A stretch of 64,000 bases of DNA, from contig JAFGBS010000009.1 in the NCBI GenBank assembly GCA_016933055.1, forward strand, positions 1 through 64,000, in the 5' to 3' direction. Source of the stretch: Promethearchaeota archaeon (GTDB taxonomy: Archaea; Asgardarchaeota; Lokiarchaeia; Sigyniarchaeales; Promethearchaeaceae). How positions within the stretch are numbered: the first letter of the stretch is position 1; every line of letters starts with the position of its first letter. Below are positions 40,819 to 50,510 of the stretch, one piece after another. The notes beneath the pieces are model-generated. The model saw only the letters and a program-made list of their open reading frames with translations. It was not told the origin of the DNA and searched no databases. A program made the position numbers and the translations under genes.

Positions 40819-42027
40819 TTAAAATAATCCTAATGGAATCCCAATTGCTGCGATTGCGATTGCCACTGCGAGAAAAATTAACGCTGCTTTTATAGTAGAA
40901 AACGATTTCTTCTTCTTATACAACCACAATACGAGAAGTGAAGTGTAGGTCAGTAGTAGTACGAGCATAATGAAATTGCCCCAAATTTCTATACCTAAAT
41001 CTACTCCGATTGTCATATCCAATAAAAAGATCGGCAACTCTGAAATGAAATATACAAAAAATGGATACATTCCGAAGGCTCTTAAATATTTTAACTCCCA
41101 GTTTAGTTTGCGATCCATTAATGAGAAAATGAACAGACCAAAACACGTCACTCCAATTGATATCAAATTATGGGCAAAGGACACTTGACGTTTCGATGCC
41201 TCCCATCCTGGGATAAAATTAATTCCAATCCCGATCCCATAGTTAATGAGGGCAAAAATAAGCAAATTCCAATATTTCATTGATTCTTTTTTTGTTGGAT
41301 CTACCAAATAATCCCCAACTGCACTGGCGATAATGCTAATGGAAGCATACCCAAAAATGGATCCAAAAATCCCTCCATGACTGGATAATATTGCATAGTC
41401 CTTAAAAAAGGTCGTTACCATTAAAATCTGATAAATTAACCCCCATCCATAACCTACTATTAGTCGATATAATGGATTTCTGATTGAGATAAATAAAAAC
41501 GCTATAAGACCAGCAACTGCTATAGAAGGCAGTACATCCCATCCGATAATGATATATTCATACCCCAAGACGTAATCATACCTTACTTTATAAAGTCCTT
41601 GGTCGACTACTACAATCAGCGCCCCTAACACAAATAATACTCCATACCGGATGAGTACATGCATAATCGCCTTATTTTTTCCCTTCTCTTCTACCCGTCT
41701 ACGATAGGCAACATTCAAGAGGATTCCCAAAATAAAAATAAAAGCTGCGGCACCCACGTCATATAGTGTCATATACGTCGCACCTCTAGGTGCGTGGTCA
41801 AATATATAATGGAGAATTATACTGAAATCTGCTTCTTTCCAGACTTCTGGGGGAAAAACTAGCGTTATAACCAAGTATAGAACAATGAATCCACGACCTT
41901 GATCGATAAATCTCAATCTTTTATGTTCGCGTTCGGTATCTAACTGGTCTGGCACGTTTACTTCAGCATTTGAATTTTTTTTTTCTAGTGTCATTATTTT
42001 CACATTCTTTGAGTAATGGAAAATCAT
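40819..42027 (-). CDS. Multi-TM acyltransferase-like membrane protein (DUF1624/DUF5009-like)
   Basis: RFIDQGRGFIVLYLVITLVFP plus about 10 TM helices. Confidence 0.55.
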   Translation of the reverse strand: MIFHYSKNVKIMTLEKKNSNAEVNVPDQLDTEREHKRLRFIDQGRGFIVLYLVITLVFPPEVWKEADFSIILHYIFDHAPRGATYMTLYDVGAAAFIFILGILLNVAYRRRVEEKGKNKAIMHVLIRYGVLFVLGALIVVVDQGLYKVRYDYVLGYEYIIIGWDVLPSIAVAGLIAFLFISIRNPLYRLIVGYGWGLIYQILMVTTFFKDYAILSSHGGIFGSIFGYASISIIASAVGDYLVDPTKKESMKYWNLLIFALINYGIGIGINFIPGWEASKRQVSFAHNLISIGVTCFGLFIFSLMDRKLNWELKYLRAFGMYPFFVYFISELPIFLLDMTIGVDLGIEIWGNFIMLVLLLTYTSLLVLWLYKKKKSFSTIKAALIFLAVAIAIAAIGIPLGLF

Positions 42028-42109
42028 ACGATCTTTTGTGAATCGAATATATAATGATTTAGTTCAGAACCAGAAAAAATTGTATTGGAGTGATTTTATT
42101 AATTAACTG

Positions 42110-43123
42110 TTGGTTTTTGGAATACCTAATATAGACCCCGTAATTAATTTGAATCAACCTTTAATTTGGGGTGTCGGAATGAATACTGTATTCGAAATTC
42201 AGCAAGTTTCCAAACAATATCGAGACCTTATAGCATTAGATAATATTTCTCTTGATATTAACCAAGGAGAAATTCTTGGATATATAGGTCCGAATGGTGC
42301 TGGTAAAACAACTACAATTAAAATTTTAGTCGGATTGATTAAACAGTATCAAGGATCGGTATTATACCAAGGTAAAAATATCAAAACTTCTGAAATTTCT
42401 AGTTTGTTGCATAAAGAACTTGGATATTTACCGCAAGAAGTAGATTTTCAACAATGGAGGACCGTAAAACATGCCCTTACAACATTTGGATTACTTTCTG
42501 GAATACCCAGAGAGATTTTAAATGACTCCATCGTATCTACACTAAAGCTTGTGGGATTATCTGACGTAGAAAATAAAAAAATTGTTCATTTGTCTGGTGG
42601 GATGAAGCAGAAACTGAAATTGGCACAAGCGTTAATGCATAATCCGAAATTTTTGATCTTAGATGAACCGATGTCGGGATTAGACCCAAGTTTCCGCTAT
42701 CAAGTAAAAAATATAATTAAAATCCTTCATCAACAAGGAATCACGATCTTTTTATCATCGCACATTTTAAGTGATATCGAAAATTTAGCAACCCGAATTG
42801 CAATCATCCATCAAGGGAAAATAAAGAAAATTGGAACTCCTTCGGAGCTAAGTGAAGAATTTCGCATTGGGAATGACATTGAAATAATGTATATAAAAGG
42901 AAGTCCCCAGATACGGAAAGATGATTTAAACTGTATTCAATCGATAACCCAAGAATCTGGGATCAATCATATAATCCATAGTAGCCCTGAGGTAGAGACC
43001 GATGAATGCATAAAGATATTACTTCGCTACATTTTGGACAATGGAATCAAAATAAGAACGCTCTCTCTCAGAGAACCCGATTTAGAAGATGTATATTTAC
43101 ATTACGTAAGGGAGGCGTACTAA
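42110..43123 (+). CDS. ABC transporter ATP-binding protein
   Basis: GYIGPNGAGKTTTIKIL, LSGGMKQKLKLAQALMHNP, LILDEPMSGLDP; likely start ATG near 42180. Confidence 0.9.
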   Translation: MVFGIPNIDPVINLNQPLIWGVGMNTVFEIQQVSKQYRDLIALDNISLDINQGEILGYIGPNGAGKTTTIKILVGLIKQYQGSVLYQGKNIKTSEISSLLHKELGYLPQEVDFQQWRTVKHALTTFGLLSGIPREILNDSIVSTLKLVGLSDVENKKIVHLSGGMKQKLKLAQALMHNPKFLILDEPMSGLDPSFRYQVKNIIKILHQQGITIFLSSHILSDIENLATRIAIIHQGKIKKIGTPSELSEEFRIGNDIEIMYIKGSPQIRKDDLNCIQSITQESGINHIIHSSPEVETDECIKILLRYILDNGIKIRTLSLREPDLEDVYLHYVREAY

Positions 43124-43800
43124 TGATGGGTAAATCAAAACTGGGATTATTATATTTAGATGAGTTGAAAGGGTACTATAAGTCGAAATTAATGCTTGTA
43201 TTATGGATCGGGCTGCCCCTTCTTTCATTTCTTATGCAATATTTGCAACCAAATGCCGAGGAGATCCCCTTATCGATATTCGTTGCCATTTTAGTAGGTT
43301 CTATCGGAGGAACACTCTCTTCAGTATTAATCAGCACGACGATTACTAGTGAACGCAATCGCAATGTATATGACTTATTTCTGATTCGACCCGTTAAACG
43401 CTGGGAAATTATAATTGCAAAGTATTTTGCAGTTCTCACGTGTTTATTATTCGCCGTGGTGATAAGCGTAGTAATGGGAATTATCGTGGATATAATAAAA
43501 ATTGGAACACCTATATCAGAATTACTTAAAATTAATGCACAGAGTTTAATTGTGGCGTTTATGTCAATCTGTATAGCATGCTCAATCGGAATTTTCTTCG
43601 GTATAATAATCAATTCTGTTGCAGTTTCTGCAGTATTATCGGTATATCTCGGAAATCAAATATCTGCAATCGTTATATTACCAACGGTCTTGATTCCCGA
43701 AATTAACGTCATATTTTATGCAATTCTAGTGGGAGTAGGAGTGAGCATATTGATTCTAGCAATATCCATTATTATATTCTCGAAAAAGTCTCAATACTAA
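43123..43800 (+). CDS. ABC transporter permease
   Basis: TAATG overlap with the ATPase gene; multiple TM helices. ORF-track start 43006 overlaps the ATPase and is likely too early. Confidence 0.75.
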   Translation: MMGKSKLGLLYLDELKGYYKSKLMLVLWIGLPLLSFLMQYLQPNAEEIPLSIFVAILVGSIGGTLSSVLISTTITSERNRNVYDLFLIRPVKRWEIIIAKYFAVLTCLLFAVVISVVMGIIVDIIKIGTPISELLKINAQSLIVAFMSICIACSIGIFFGIIINSVAVSAVLSVYLGNQISAIVILPTVLIPEINVIFYAILVGVGVSILILAISIIIFSKKSQY

Positions 43801-43995
43801 TTTATTTTCTTTACCTAAATTTAGTTTCTCCGTATGTCATTAACAAGAAAGTTCCAGAATAGCTAGATTTTCTTGAAACATAGTGTACTTATAGTCGATC
43901 CTATCGTGAATATTTGATGGAATTGTTGGGAACTGTTCAAAACTTAATATAAAACGGTAGATCAACTTTGTTGTAAGAATGAAAAAAAGAGAAAC

Positions 43996-45690
43996 TTAAA
44001 AATCAAATCTGTCGACGGGCTGGATATTCATATCAGAGCCTATTTCTTCGTATGCGATTACAGGAAGTTTAGGTAACAAAGATGCAATTAATGTTCGAAC
44101 TTTGTGACGGATATCTCCATTCGTTATTATCGTTGCTTTTACTGCATTTATTGGATCGCCGATTTTATTGATAAAGGCTTTTAGTAATTTTAAACGCATA
44201 TTCTCGTCAATGACTGCAGTTTCATTAATCGCTTTTTCCAGTTTATCATTTAATAAGTAACAGACAAGGCTTTTTCGATCCATTCCCCTTCCATAGGTCC
44301 AAGATATGAATAGTTGTTGAGATATTCGTAACTCCTTGACGATTTCTGAGATGTAGATATTAGGATTACTCGAGTAGAATTCCTTTATGTTTCGTAATTC
44401 AATGATCTTTTCCAACAGTGCGGGTAAATTCCGAATAGAAAGCTCCTCTTCCAGAAAAGATCTTAATATACACGTTAGTTCGGCCATGGAGTACTGTTGT
44501 TCCACTGCTTTAATTAGAAAGGGATATTGTTGTTTCAACTTATTAAGGAGAATATTAGTAGTCTCTATAGAGAGAAACATACAGGCATTCCCTCGAATCA
44601 AGGCAGATAATGCCAAAAATAGATATTGAGTTGTATTCCAAGTAACTAATCCTGCCCTCTCGCAAAATCCCACGGATTCGGACTCCGTAATAATTGCTTG
44701 TTCGGAATAATTCGCCGGATTAAATGCTTTTCTCCCTTGAACTCCAATTAGCTTAAGACGATCTACTGTATCATTCACAAGGTATTCATTTTCTCCCATC
44801 ATTTTGAGGGGAAGGAAACGTAAATCATTTATTTTAAACCTACACTCCCATTCTCGCAATCGATAATCCAAAGAAATCTCGGGTTTGGGAAGAAATAATC
44901 CCAATTCATAAAATAAACCTTCTAATGTCATGGCAATTCCATCATTGAATGTATCGATTTTAGTTACAGGATGCTTGTTTGAGGTTGCTTGTTCTCTTTT
45001 CTCTTCTTCCTCCTCATATTTTCGGTACATTTCGTCATTCAGAAGAATCTCAATATTGATATTATCCATTGAAAACGCATTTTCATGGTAGAATAAAGGT
45101 ATTGGGTTTTCTACATCGTCATATTTTGAAATTTCTTCAATATATCTGTTAATTGATATACCATGGCGAATACAAGATTCTAAAGCTTCATGAAACTGCG
45201 ACTTCGAATATTGTTTTAGAATATCTCCATGAAGGCTTGACCAAGATTCCAAGATTAAAGCGGAAAGAGATTCAGTCAATAAAATTTGACGATTTTCAAG
45301 GATTCCCTTAGATATTTTGATAGCGAGTTCATTTCCCTCGGTAATTTTCTCGTGTGGTTCGTCTAATCGATAAATAACGCGCTTATGGTTTACATAGGTA
45401 ATATAGGGAACTCCCAACATCTCGATTTTTTCATCTGCAACTGTAACATCCAAGGAAATTTCGAATGGTAATGCCAAATCTCTGACAATTCCTTCGATGA
45501 ATAAATGTAATTTCTGGTGAAATTCTTGATGTTCTTCCTTCCCGAGGGTAGCAAAATTCTTCAATGAGGAATCTAATTTCACTTCTATCAGAATACTATC
45601 CGATTTTTGCTGTTCCGTTGGGGGAGATGATTTGATCTCTCTCTCGGAGGGGATTTTATCCAAATTCGTTTTCTCCTCAGACAATTTCAA
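43996..45690 (-). CDS. FlhA/SctV (FHIPEP) cytoplasmic-domain-like soluble protein
   Basis: LIRGNACMFLSIETTNILLNKLKQQYPFLIKAVEQQYSMAELTCILRSFLEEELSIRNLPALLEKIIEL and IITNGDIRHKVRTLIASLLPKLPVIAYEEIGSDMNIQPV follow the FlhA C-domain pattern; no TM segments. Confidence 0.65.
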   Translation of the reverse strand: MKLSEEKTNLDKIPSEREIKSSPPTEQQKSDSILIEVKLDSSLKNFATLGKEEHQEFHQKLHLFIEGIVRDLALPFEISLDVTVADEKIEMLGVPYITYVNHKRVIYRLDEPHEKITEGNELAIKISKGILENRQILLTESLSALILESWSSLHGDILKQYSKSQFHEALESCIRHGISINRYIEEISKYDDVENPIPLFYHENAFSMDNINIEILLNDEMYRKYEEEEEKREQATSNKHPVTKIDTFNDGIAMTLEGLFYELGLFLPKPEISLDYRLREWECRFKINDLRFLPLKMMGENEYLVNDTVDRLKLIGVQGRKAFNPANYSEQAIITESESVGFCERAGLVTWNTTQYLFLALSALIRGNACMFLSIETTNILLNKLKQQYPFLIKAVEQQYSMAELTCILRSFLEEELSIRNLPALLEKIIELRNIKEFYSSNPNIYISEIVKELRISQQLFISWTYGRGMDRKSLVCYLLNDKLEKAINETAVIDENMRLKLLKAFINKIGDPINAVKATIITNGDIRHKVRTLIASLLPKLPVIAYEEIGSDMNIQPVDRFDF

Positions 45691-47683
45691 TCTCTCCTTT
45701 TATTCGATTTAGTAAAAATCGCTGCAATTCATTGCGAGACAAGCAAGGGATTTTAAATTCTATATTAATTAATTCTTGTGTAAATTCGCGGATTGAGGGA
45801 TTTTTCACCGCAATAGCCATATCCTTATATTGAGTAGAATATTCACGTATTTTGGACAGAATATTCACCACAGCGCTTGGATCCATATCCAAAATTTTTT
45901 GATATCCCGCATCCTTTATCGAATTCTTGATCTTCTCTTCGATTTTATCACCCAATTGGAATATTTGAAAATTTTCGTCATTGCCTGGTAGAACATTGCG
46001 AATACTCGGTAATAAGCGCATGTTCTGGTAAGTTTCTGTAAGATCTTTATTCTCAGATAAGCAAGTATTAAATTCTTGAACTATTGCCTCAAGTGAAGTG
46101 ATCGGAATTTTGTCTTTCACCAATTTTCGTAGTATTTGCGTAAATGCACTCAGATTCTTTTCTTCTATCTCAAATGTTGCTACTCCATAAAGGATATTCT
46201 TAACGAAATCATGCCCAACAAAATCTCCCAGATGTTCTTCAATAATGGGTCGAATTGCATTCATTAAAGATTTGATGATCATTGTTTCGTTCTTATTCAC
46301 TGAACCTTTTCCTACTTGAACTTCATCTACTAAGACCGTAAAGTCCTGCGGTCCTAGATTGTTGTTATCTCGGAATCGGATTCCCGGTATTTTCACTCCA
46401 TAAGTATTAAGTATTCTTTTCCGGATTTCTTCGACTTCTTCTAATGTTTCTTTACGGAGGTCATTAGAAGAAGGGACGATTATCGCATTCATTATATCAC
46501 TACCAATTTCTACTGCAAGGGGATTGACTCTTGGAATTTTATCCGCAATCTCTTCCCCATATTTTGAAAGACTCTTCATCCGATCATAATTCTCCTTATA
46601 GATTTTTTTATCGGGATTCAGTTTGTAGGCTTCTTTGAAGTACTGTAAAGCTTGATCAAAGGATATTCTCTGTGTCTGCTTTTTGGTTACCTCTTTTGCC
46701 GAATCCGTTACTTTTAAGTCTTCTTTCTTTTCCCATCCTTGGGCTGATTTGAAGTAAAATTCTGCCACTTCTTCACTATAATTGTCTTTTTCCTCAGGAG
46801 TCATTTTATTCAGTTCTTGGATAGCACGAGAATGTTTTTTCTGTTCAACAAACACCTTTGCAACTTCTAGTTTATGGTTGATATCGTCGTAAGCGGGTAC
46901 CAGATCATATATATCTTCAGTATAAGCATAATGTCCCGTTATGAGTACAAGTTCCTTTGGATCAATACTGGGGTCTTCTTTTAATACATCTTTCCACCCC
47001 TCTAATTTTCCCACTTCTTGAAAATCTTCGGTAGAAAGATCTAACATCATTTGTCCCTTGACCTCCTTTTGGCGTAAAAAACCGATTTGTACCCTGAAAC
47101 AATACGTACCATGCCCGTGAATCGTTATTGGGAAAATATATTTTCTTCCTTCACCTTGTTTGTAGCGATATTCTAAAATATCCCTACTTCGATATTGCCA
47201 GTGGCTTTGATTACAATTCCCATCATATCTTACTATCTTCTCTCCCTCTTTTTCACTGGAAAACGGAGTTAATAGAGCCTTTCCTTCTAAGGATGGATTA
47301 TAGGTGACATTGGGTAGAGTTTTTTTATTATATTCTAATTTTTGGCGGAAAAAGATGGTGTAACTTTCCTCTTTCTCGAACAACAAGGTGGGTCTTTCAG
47401 TTTCGCTTTTGGGACGGTATTGCCATAAATTGATAATAAACCATGACGGTATTGTCATAATTTTACCGGCATTTTGTAAGTCAATTGTTAAAAATAAAAT
47501 TCGATCATAGCCTGTTTTTTTTATTTCTGTTGAGAGTTTAATCTCCATGGTAGGAATCCATTTTCCAAATAATTCCTCTTCCTCTTTTTGTGCTAATTTT
47601 GCAAGGCGTAGGGATGCTAGAGCAATGGCAAGACTGGCAGTTGCTACTAGAATTTCGGAAATTGTTGCAATATCCACTGCCAT
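45677..47683 (-). CDS. Membrane-anchored TPR-like protein with FlhA cytoplasmic-domain-like C-terminus
   Basis: N-terminal TM EILVATASLAIALASLRLA; TPR-like middle; NPLAVEIGSDIMNAII...EEVEEIRKRILNTYGVKIPGIRFRDNNNLGPQDFTVLVDEVQVGKGSV parallels FlhA 'RIRxIRxxxAxExGxxxPxxxIRDNxxLxPxxYxIxxxGxxxxxG'. Confidence 0.65.
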   Translation of the reverse strand: MAVDIATISEILVATASLAIALASLRLAKLAQKEEEELFGKWIPTMEIKLSTEIKKTGYDRILFLTIDLQNAGKIMTIPSWFIINLWQYRPKSETERPTLLFEKEESYTIFFRQKLEYNKKTLPNVTYNPSLEGKALLTPFSSEKEGEKIVRYDGNCNQSHWQYRSRDILEYRYKQGEGRKYIFPITIHGHGTYCFRVQIGFLRQKEVKGQMMLDLSTEDFQEVGKLEGWKDVLKEDPSIDPKELVLITGHYAYTEDIYDLVPAYDDINHKLEVAKVFVEQKKHSRAIQELNKMTPEEKDNYSEEVAEFYFKSAQGWEKKEDLKVTDSAKEVTKKQTQRISFDQALQYFKEAYKLNPDKKIYKENYDRMKSLSKYGEEIADKIPRVNPLAVEIGSDIMNAIIVPSSNDLRKETLEEVEEIRKRILNTYGVKIPGIRFRDNNNLGPQDFTVLVDEVQVGKGSVNKNETMIIKSLMNAIRPIIEEHLGDFVGHDFVKNILYGVATFEIEEKNLSAFTQILRKLVKDKIPITSLEAIVQEFNTCLSENKDLTETYQNMRLLPSIRNVLPGNDENFQIFQLGDKIEEKIKNSIKDAGYQKILDMDPSAVVNILSKIREYSTQYKDMAIAVKNPSIREFTQELINIEFKIPCLSRNELQRFLLNRIKGEIEIV

Positions 47684-48162
47684 TATTTTTTAACCTCCTT
47701 TTTTTGTTGTGCTGCAAGCAGTAACTTCGCACGGTCTAACCACGGACTCGGAGTATTTAAATTTGGATTGGTGAGTATTTCTTCTAAATTCTTTATGGCA
47801 TCTTTTTCTTTTTCGCTCATAATCAGGCATTCAGAACGGTACACATGACTTACGATGTCTCTCGAATCATTCGCCAACGCCATATCATACCCGGCAATTG
47901 CTTCCTCGTAATTCTCCATTTGTTGATTAACTGCACCGTAAGCCCTCCAATAATGATTAGTATATGGAGCAATAGTAGTGAGAAGAATGAAGATATCTTT
48001 GGCTGCCTTGTAGTTACCGATAGTGAATTGGTTGTATCCTAGTGCATAGAGGTCCTCGCACTCTGCATCACTGGGGTTGTTTTTTTGTTTTAGACGGATT
48101 AAACCATCATAATATCCATGAATTAGATATTCAAGATATTTACCCGTCGTTTTTTCTATCAT
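47683..48162 (-). CDS. TPR protein (first gene of FlhA-like operon)
   Basis: DLYALGYNQFTIGNYKAAKDIFILLTTIAPYTNHYWRAYGAVNQQMENYEEAIAGYDMALANDSRD. Confidence 0.75.
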   Translation of the reverse strand: MIEKTTGKYLEYLIHGYYDGLIRLKQKNNPSDAECEDLYALGYNQFTIGNYKAAKDIFILLTTIAPYTNHYWRAYGAVNQQMENYEEAIAGYDMALANDSRDIVSHVYRSECLIMSEKEKDAIKNLEEILTNPNLNTPSPWLDRAKLLLAAQQKKEVKK

Positions 48163-48277
48163 GAAAACCGCATTGGTTTTTGGATTTATAAAAGTTCTCC
48201 TAGTTCTATATTGGGTAGAAAATAAGCACTGAACCGAAGTAAGATCTAAGAATCCCTTTATCTGATACTAAATTTGT

Positions 48278-49108
48278 TTAGATAGTTACACTGACCATTA
48301 AACCCCGATGATCGGATGAAGAACGGTTCCATACTAAATCTGCGGTGTGTTTTACCACGGTACATAAATGGTTAATCCATATGTAGTCAATTCGTAAGAA
48401 AGGGAAACATACATGCCAGGTTTTTCCCAGAAACGGGGTTTTACCGGATGCAATCCAAGCATCTTGCAAGTGGGAAAACAAGCTCCAATAGCTAATATCT
48501 ATTAAATAATTAGGAGTATTGAAGTCTCCCAGAAGTATTAGCGGTTTTGAATAATCAATAATATCCAATATTGATTGAACATGCTGGAATCTCCGGACAT
48601 ACCTTAATGGAATGTCTAAATGTGAGTTTATCACATTAATTAGTGTTCCATTGATATCTAGTTCTGCGATAAGGATTCCACGTGACAATACCTCATCCTC
48701 CCTAATCGTAATGAAATTTGTGCTCGTGATGTTATATCGAGATAATATAATTAATCCATAATCCCAGACGTTAAGTTCTGAGGGGATCGCAACATACTCA
48801 TAGGAGAGTGCTGAAGCATATTCAGCTATGCTGAGAGCGCGCTCATTCGCGATAATATTCGTTACCTCTTGTAAGGCTACAATGTCTGCATCTACTTGGG
48901 TAATAAGGTCCATAGTTGCATCATTCGACCCAAACTGCACATTATATGTAAAAATTTTCACTGAATTAGTCATATCTCTCGTTGTGGAAACGGACAGATT
49001 AAAAAAGACAGGGATCAAAATGTGGATTATATAGATTGATAAAAGAATGGTCAATGTATATGCCGCTTTTTTCCATTTTTCAGCTATAAATTTCATGAGA
49101 CAACTCAA
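48278..49108 (-). CDS. Membrane-anchored endonuclease/exonuclease/phosphatase (EEP) family protein
   Basis: FTYNVQFGSNDATMDLITQVDADIVALQEV..INSHLDIP..ILLGDFNTP..RIDYIWIN..SSDHRGLMVSV; N-terminal TM. Confidence 0.85.
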   Translation of the reverse strand: MSCLMKFIAEKWKKAAYTLTILLSIYIIHILIPVFFNLSVSTTRDMTNSVKIFTYNVQFGSNDATMDLITQVDADIVALQEVTNIIANERALSIAEYASALSYEYVAIPSELNVWDYGLIILSRYNITSTNFITIREDEVLSRGILIAELDINGTLINVINSHLDIPLRYVRRFQHVQSILDIIDYSKPLILLGDFNTPNYLIDISYWSLFSHLQDAWIASGKTPFLGKTWHVCFPFLRIDYIWINHLCTVVKHTADLVWNRSSSDHRGLMVSVTI

Positions 49109-49336
49109 AGACAGTAAAATGTGCCCTAATATGTTTGGGTTAGATGTGAAAAAAGTGGGATGTGAAAAATGGGGGGTTTTTTATTAATGGTGTGCTAAAC
49201 AAAAAAAGAGGAATCTCACATCCCAGAGAACGATATCATTTAAAGTATAAAAAGACTAAGTGTGGAGCTAAAAAGCAATACTTAAGACTGTGAGACGCCA
49301 TTTTTATTTCAACAAATATATAAAAAGAATTGGAAC

Positions 49337-49471
49337 ATGTCCCAATTTAAAAAGAAACCTGAGAGAAAACCGGATAAAAAAAATCTCGGATTTTTCATGG
49401 TGAATGATGTAGATAAAGCGCTTCGAGACGTCAAACGTAAAGAAGCTGAATACGAAGATGATGAAGATTAA
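49337..49471 (+). CDS. 44-aa highly charged microprotein
   Basis: Manual translation MSQFKKKPERKPDKKNLGFFMVNDVDKALRDVKRKEAEYEDDED*. Confidence 0.4.
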   Translation: MSQFKKKPERKPDKKNLGFFMVNDVDKALRDVKRKEAEYEDDED

Positions 49472-49501
49472 GATCCAAGCTTATATCAAAATCAAGTATT
49501 T

Positions 49502-50038
49502 TTGTTCTTTTTTTTAGAAACATTTCCAAAGGATTCATTCATAGGAGTAATGCGGTTTTTTATTCCTATGGAATTACTTGGTTTCTTGGTCTTTACAGAA
49601 AGTTATCATAATTCGAAACGCATGTTTAAGTTAGTATCCCGATTCCCCCCGTTTAATCCCGATAATCGAGATACCTTACATTATTTAGAACTTACCGTTA
49701 GAGAATTTTTACTACAATCCCACCCAATAACTCAGTATTGGACATGGCATCGTGGAGGGAGAGATGTCTATGGAGCCGTATCATTCTGCTCGGGAATTAA
49801 TCAATATTTGGTTATGTGTTTCGGTTCAACTTCTGAATATTATTTAGAGAACTCTCTTTTAACCCTACAGAAATATTTAGAGGATAATAAAATGCAGGAA
49901 AGATTATTGAATAGCCTATTTTCATTAGATGCTGAACTACCACTTAGGATTTTAAGGGAGTTTTCAACCCAGATTTCTCAATTACTGAAATTACGTAATG
50001 CTAAATATTATTCCAATGATACTGTTTTTATCCCGTAG
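49502..50038 (+). CDS. Hypothetical protein
   Basis: Open ORF, coding-like; no family recognised. Confidence 0.5.
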   Translation: MFFFLETFPKDSFIGVMRFFIPMELLGFLVFTESYHNSKRMFKLVSRFPPFNPDNRDTLHYLELTVREFLLQSHPITQYWTWHRGGRDVYGAVSFCSGINQYLVMCFGSTSEYYLENSLLTLQKYLEDNKMQERLLNSLFSLDAELPLRILREFSTQISQLLKLRNAKYYSNDTVFIP

Positions 50039-50053
50039 AAATAAATAAAATCT

Positions 50054-50440
50054 TCACCCATGTTTTGACTCAGGGATATGTTTTCTTTCGACTATTCTGT
50101 CTCTATTCTTCGTTGCCGCAATATAGATCGCTCTAATACTTGCCCACAATGACGGTGAAGCAACAGCCATTATCGGAGTAACGAAAAACATCATCATCAA
50201 TGGAAAAGCAATAGCTCCTCCAATTCCTCCAGTATCCACATCTCGTACTAGTATGAAATTCAACAAAAAATTGATTGCAAGCATAATACCGATATTACAT
50301 AACCACGAGAATGTATTAGCTCTTAATCGTGTTTGCTTTCGAAACACGAATCGAAAAAATAAGATATTGATTACTAATCCCATTACAGAGGAAATCAAGA
50401 TAAACAATAATAGTACTTCTTCGGAATTCATAAGGAACAC
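50054..50440 (-). CDS. Hypothetical membrane protein
   Basis: Several hydrophobic segments. Confidence 0.55.
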   Translation of the reverse strand: MFLMNSEEVLLLFILISSVMGLVINILFFRFVFRKQTRLRANTFSWLCNIGIMLAINFLLNFILVRDVDTGGIGGAIAFPLMMMFFVTPIMAVASPSLWASIRAIYIAATKNRDRIVERKHIPESKHG

Positions 50441-50510
50441 TTAAAGGATTGTTTAGGTATGGATGCTCAAACCTCCCTATAAATGTAAGTGAGGGAAAAA
50501 TTATTGATCG

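Noticed and set aside
49156-49225. 10-bp inverted repeat TGGGATGTGA...TCACATCCCA
   Set aside because: Real but isolated; could arise by chance and has no supporting gene context.
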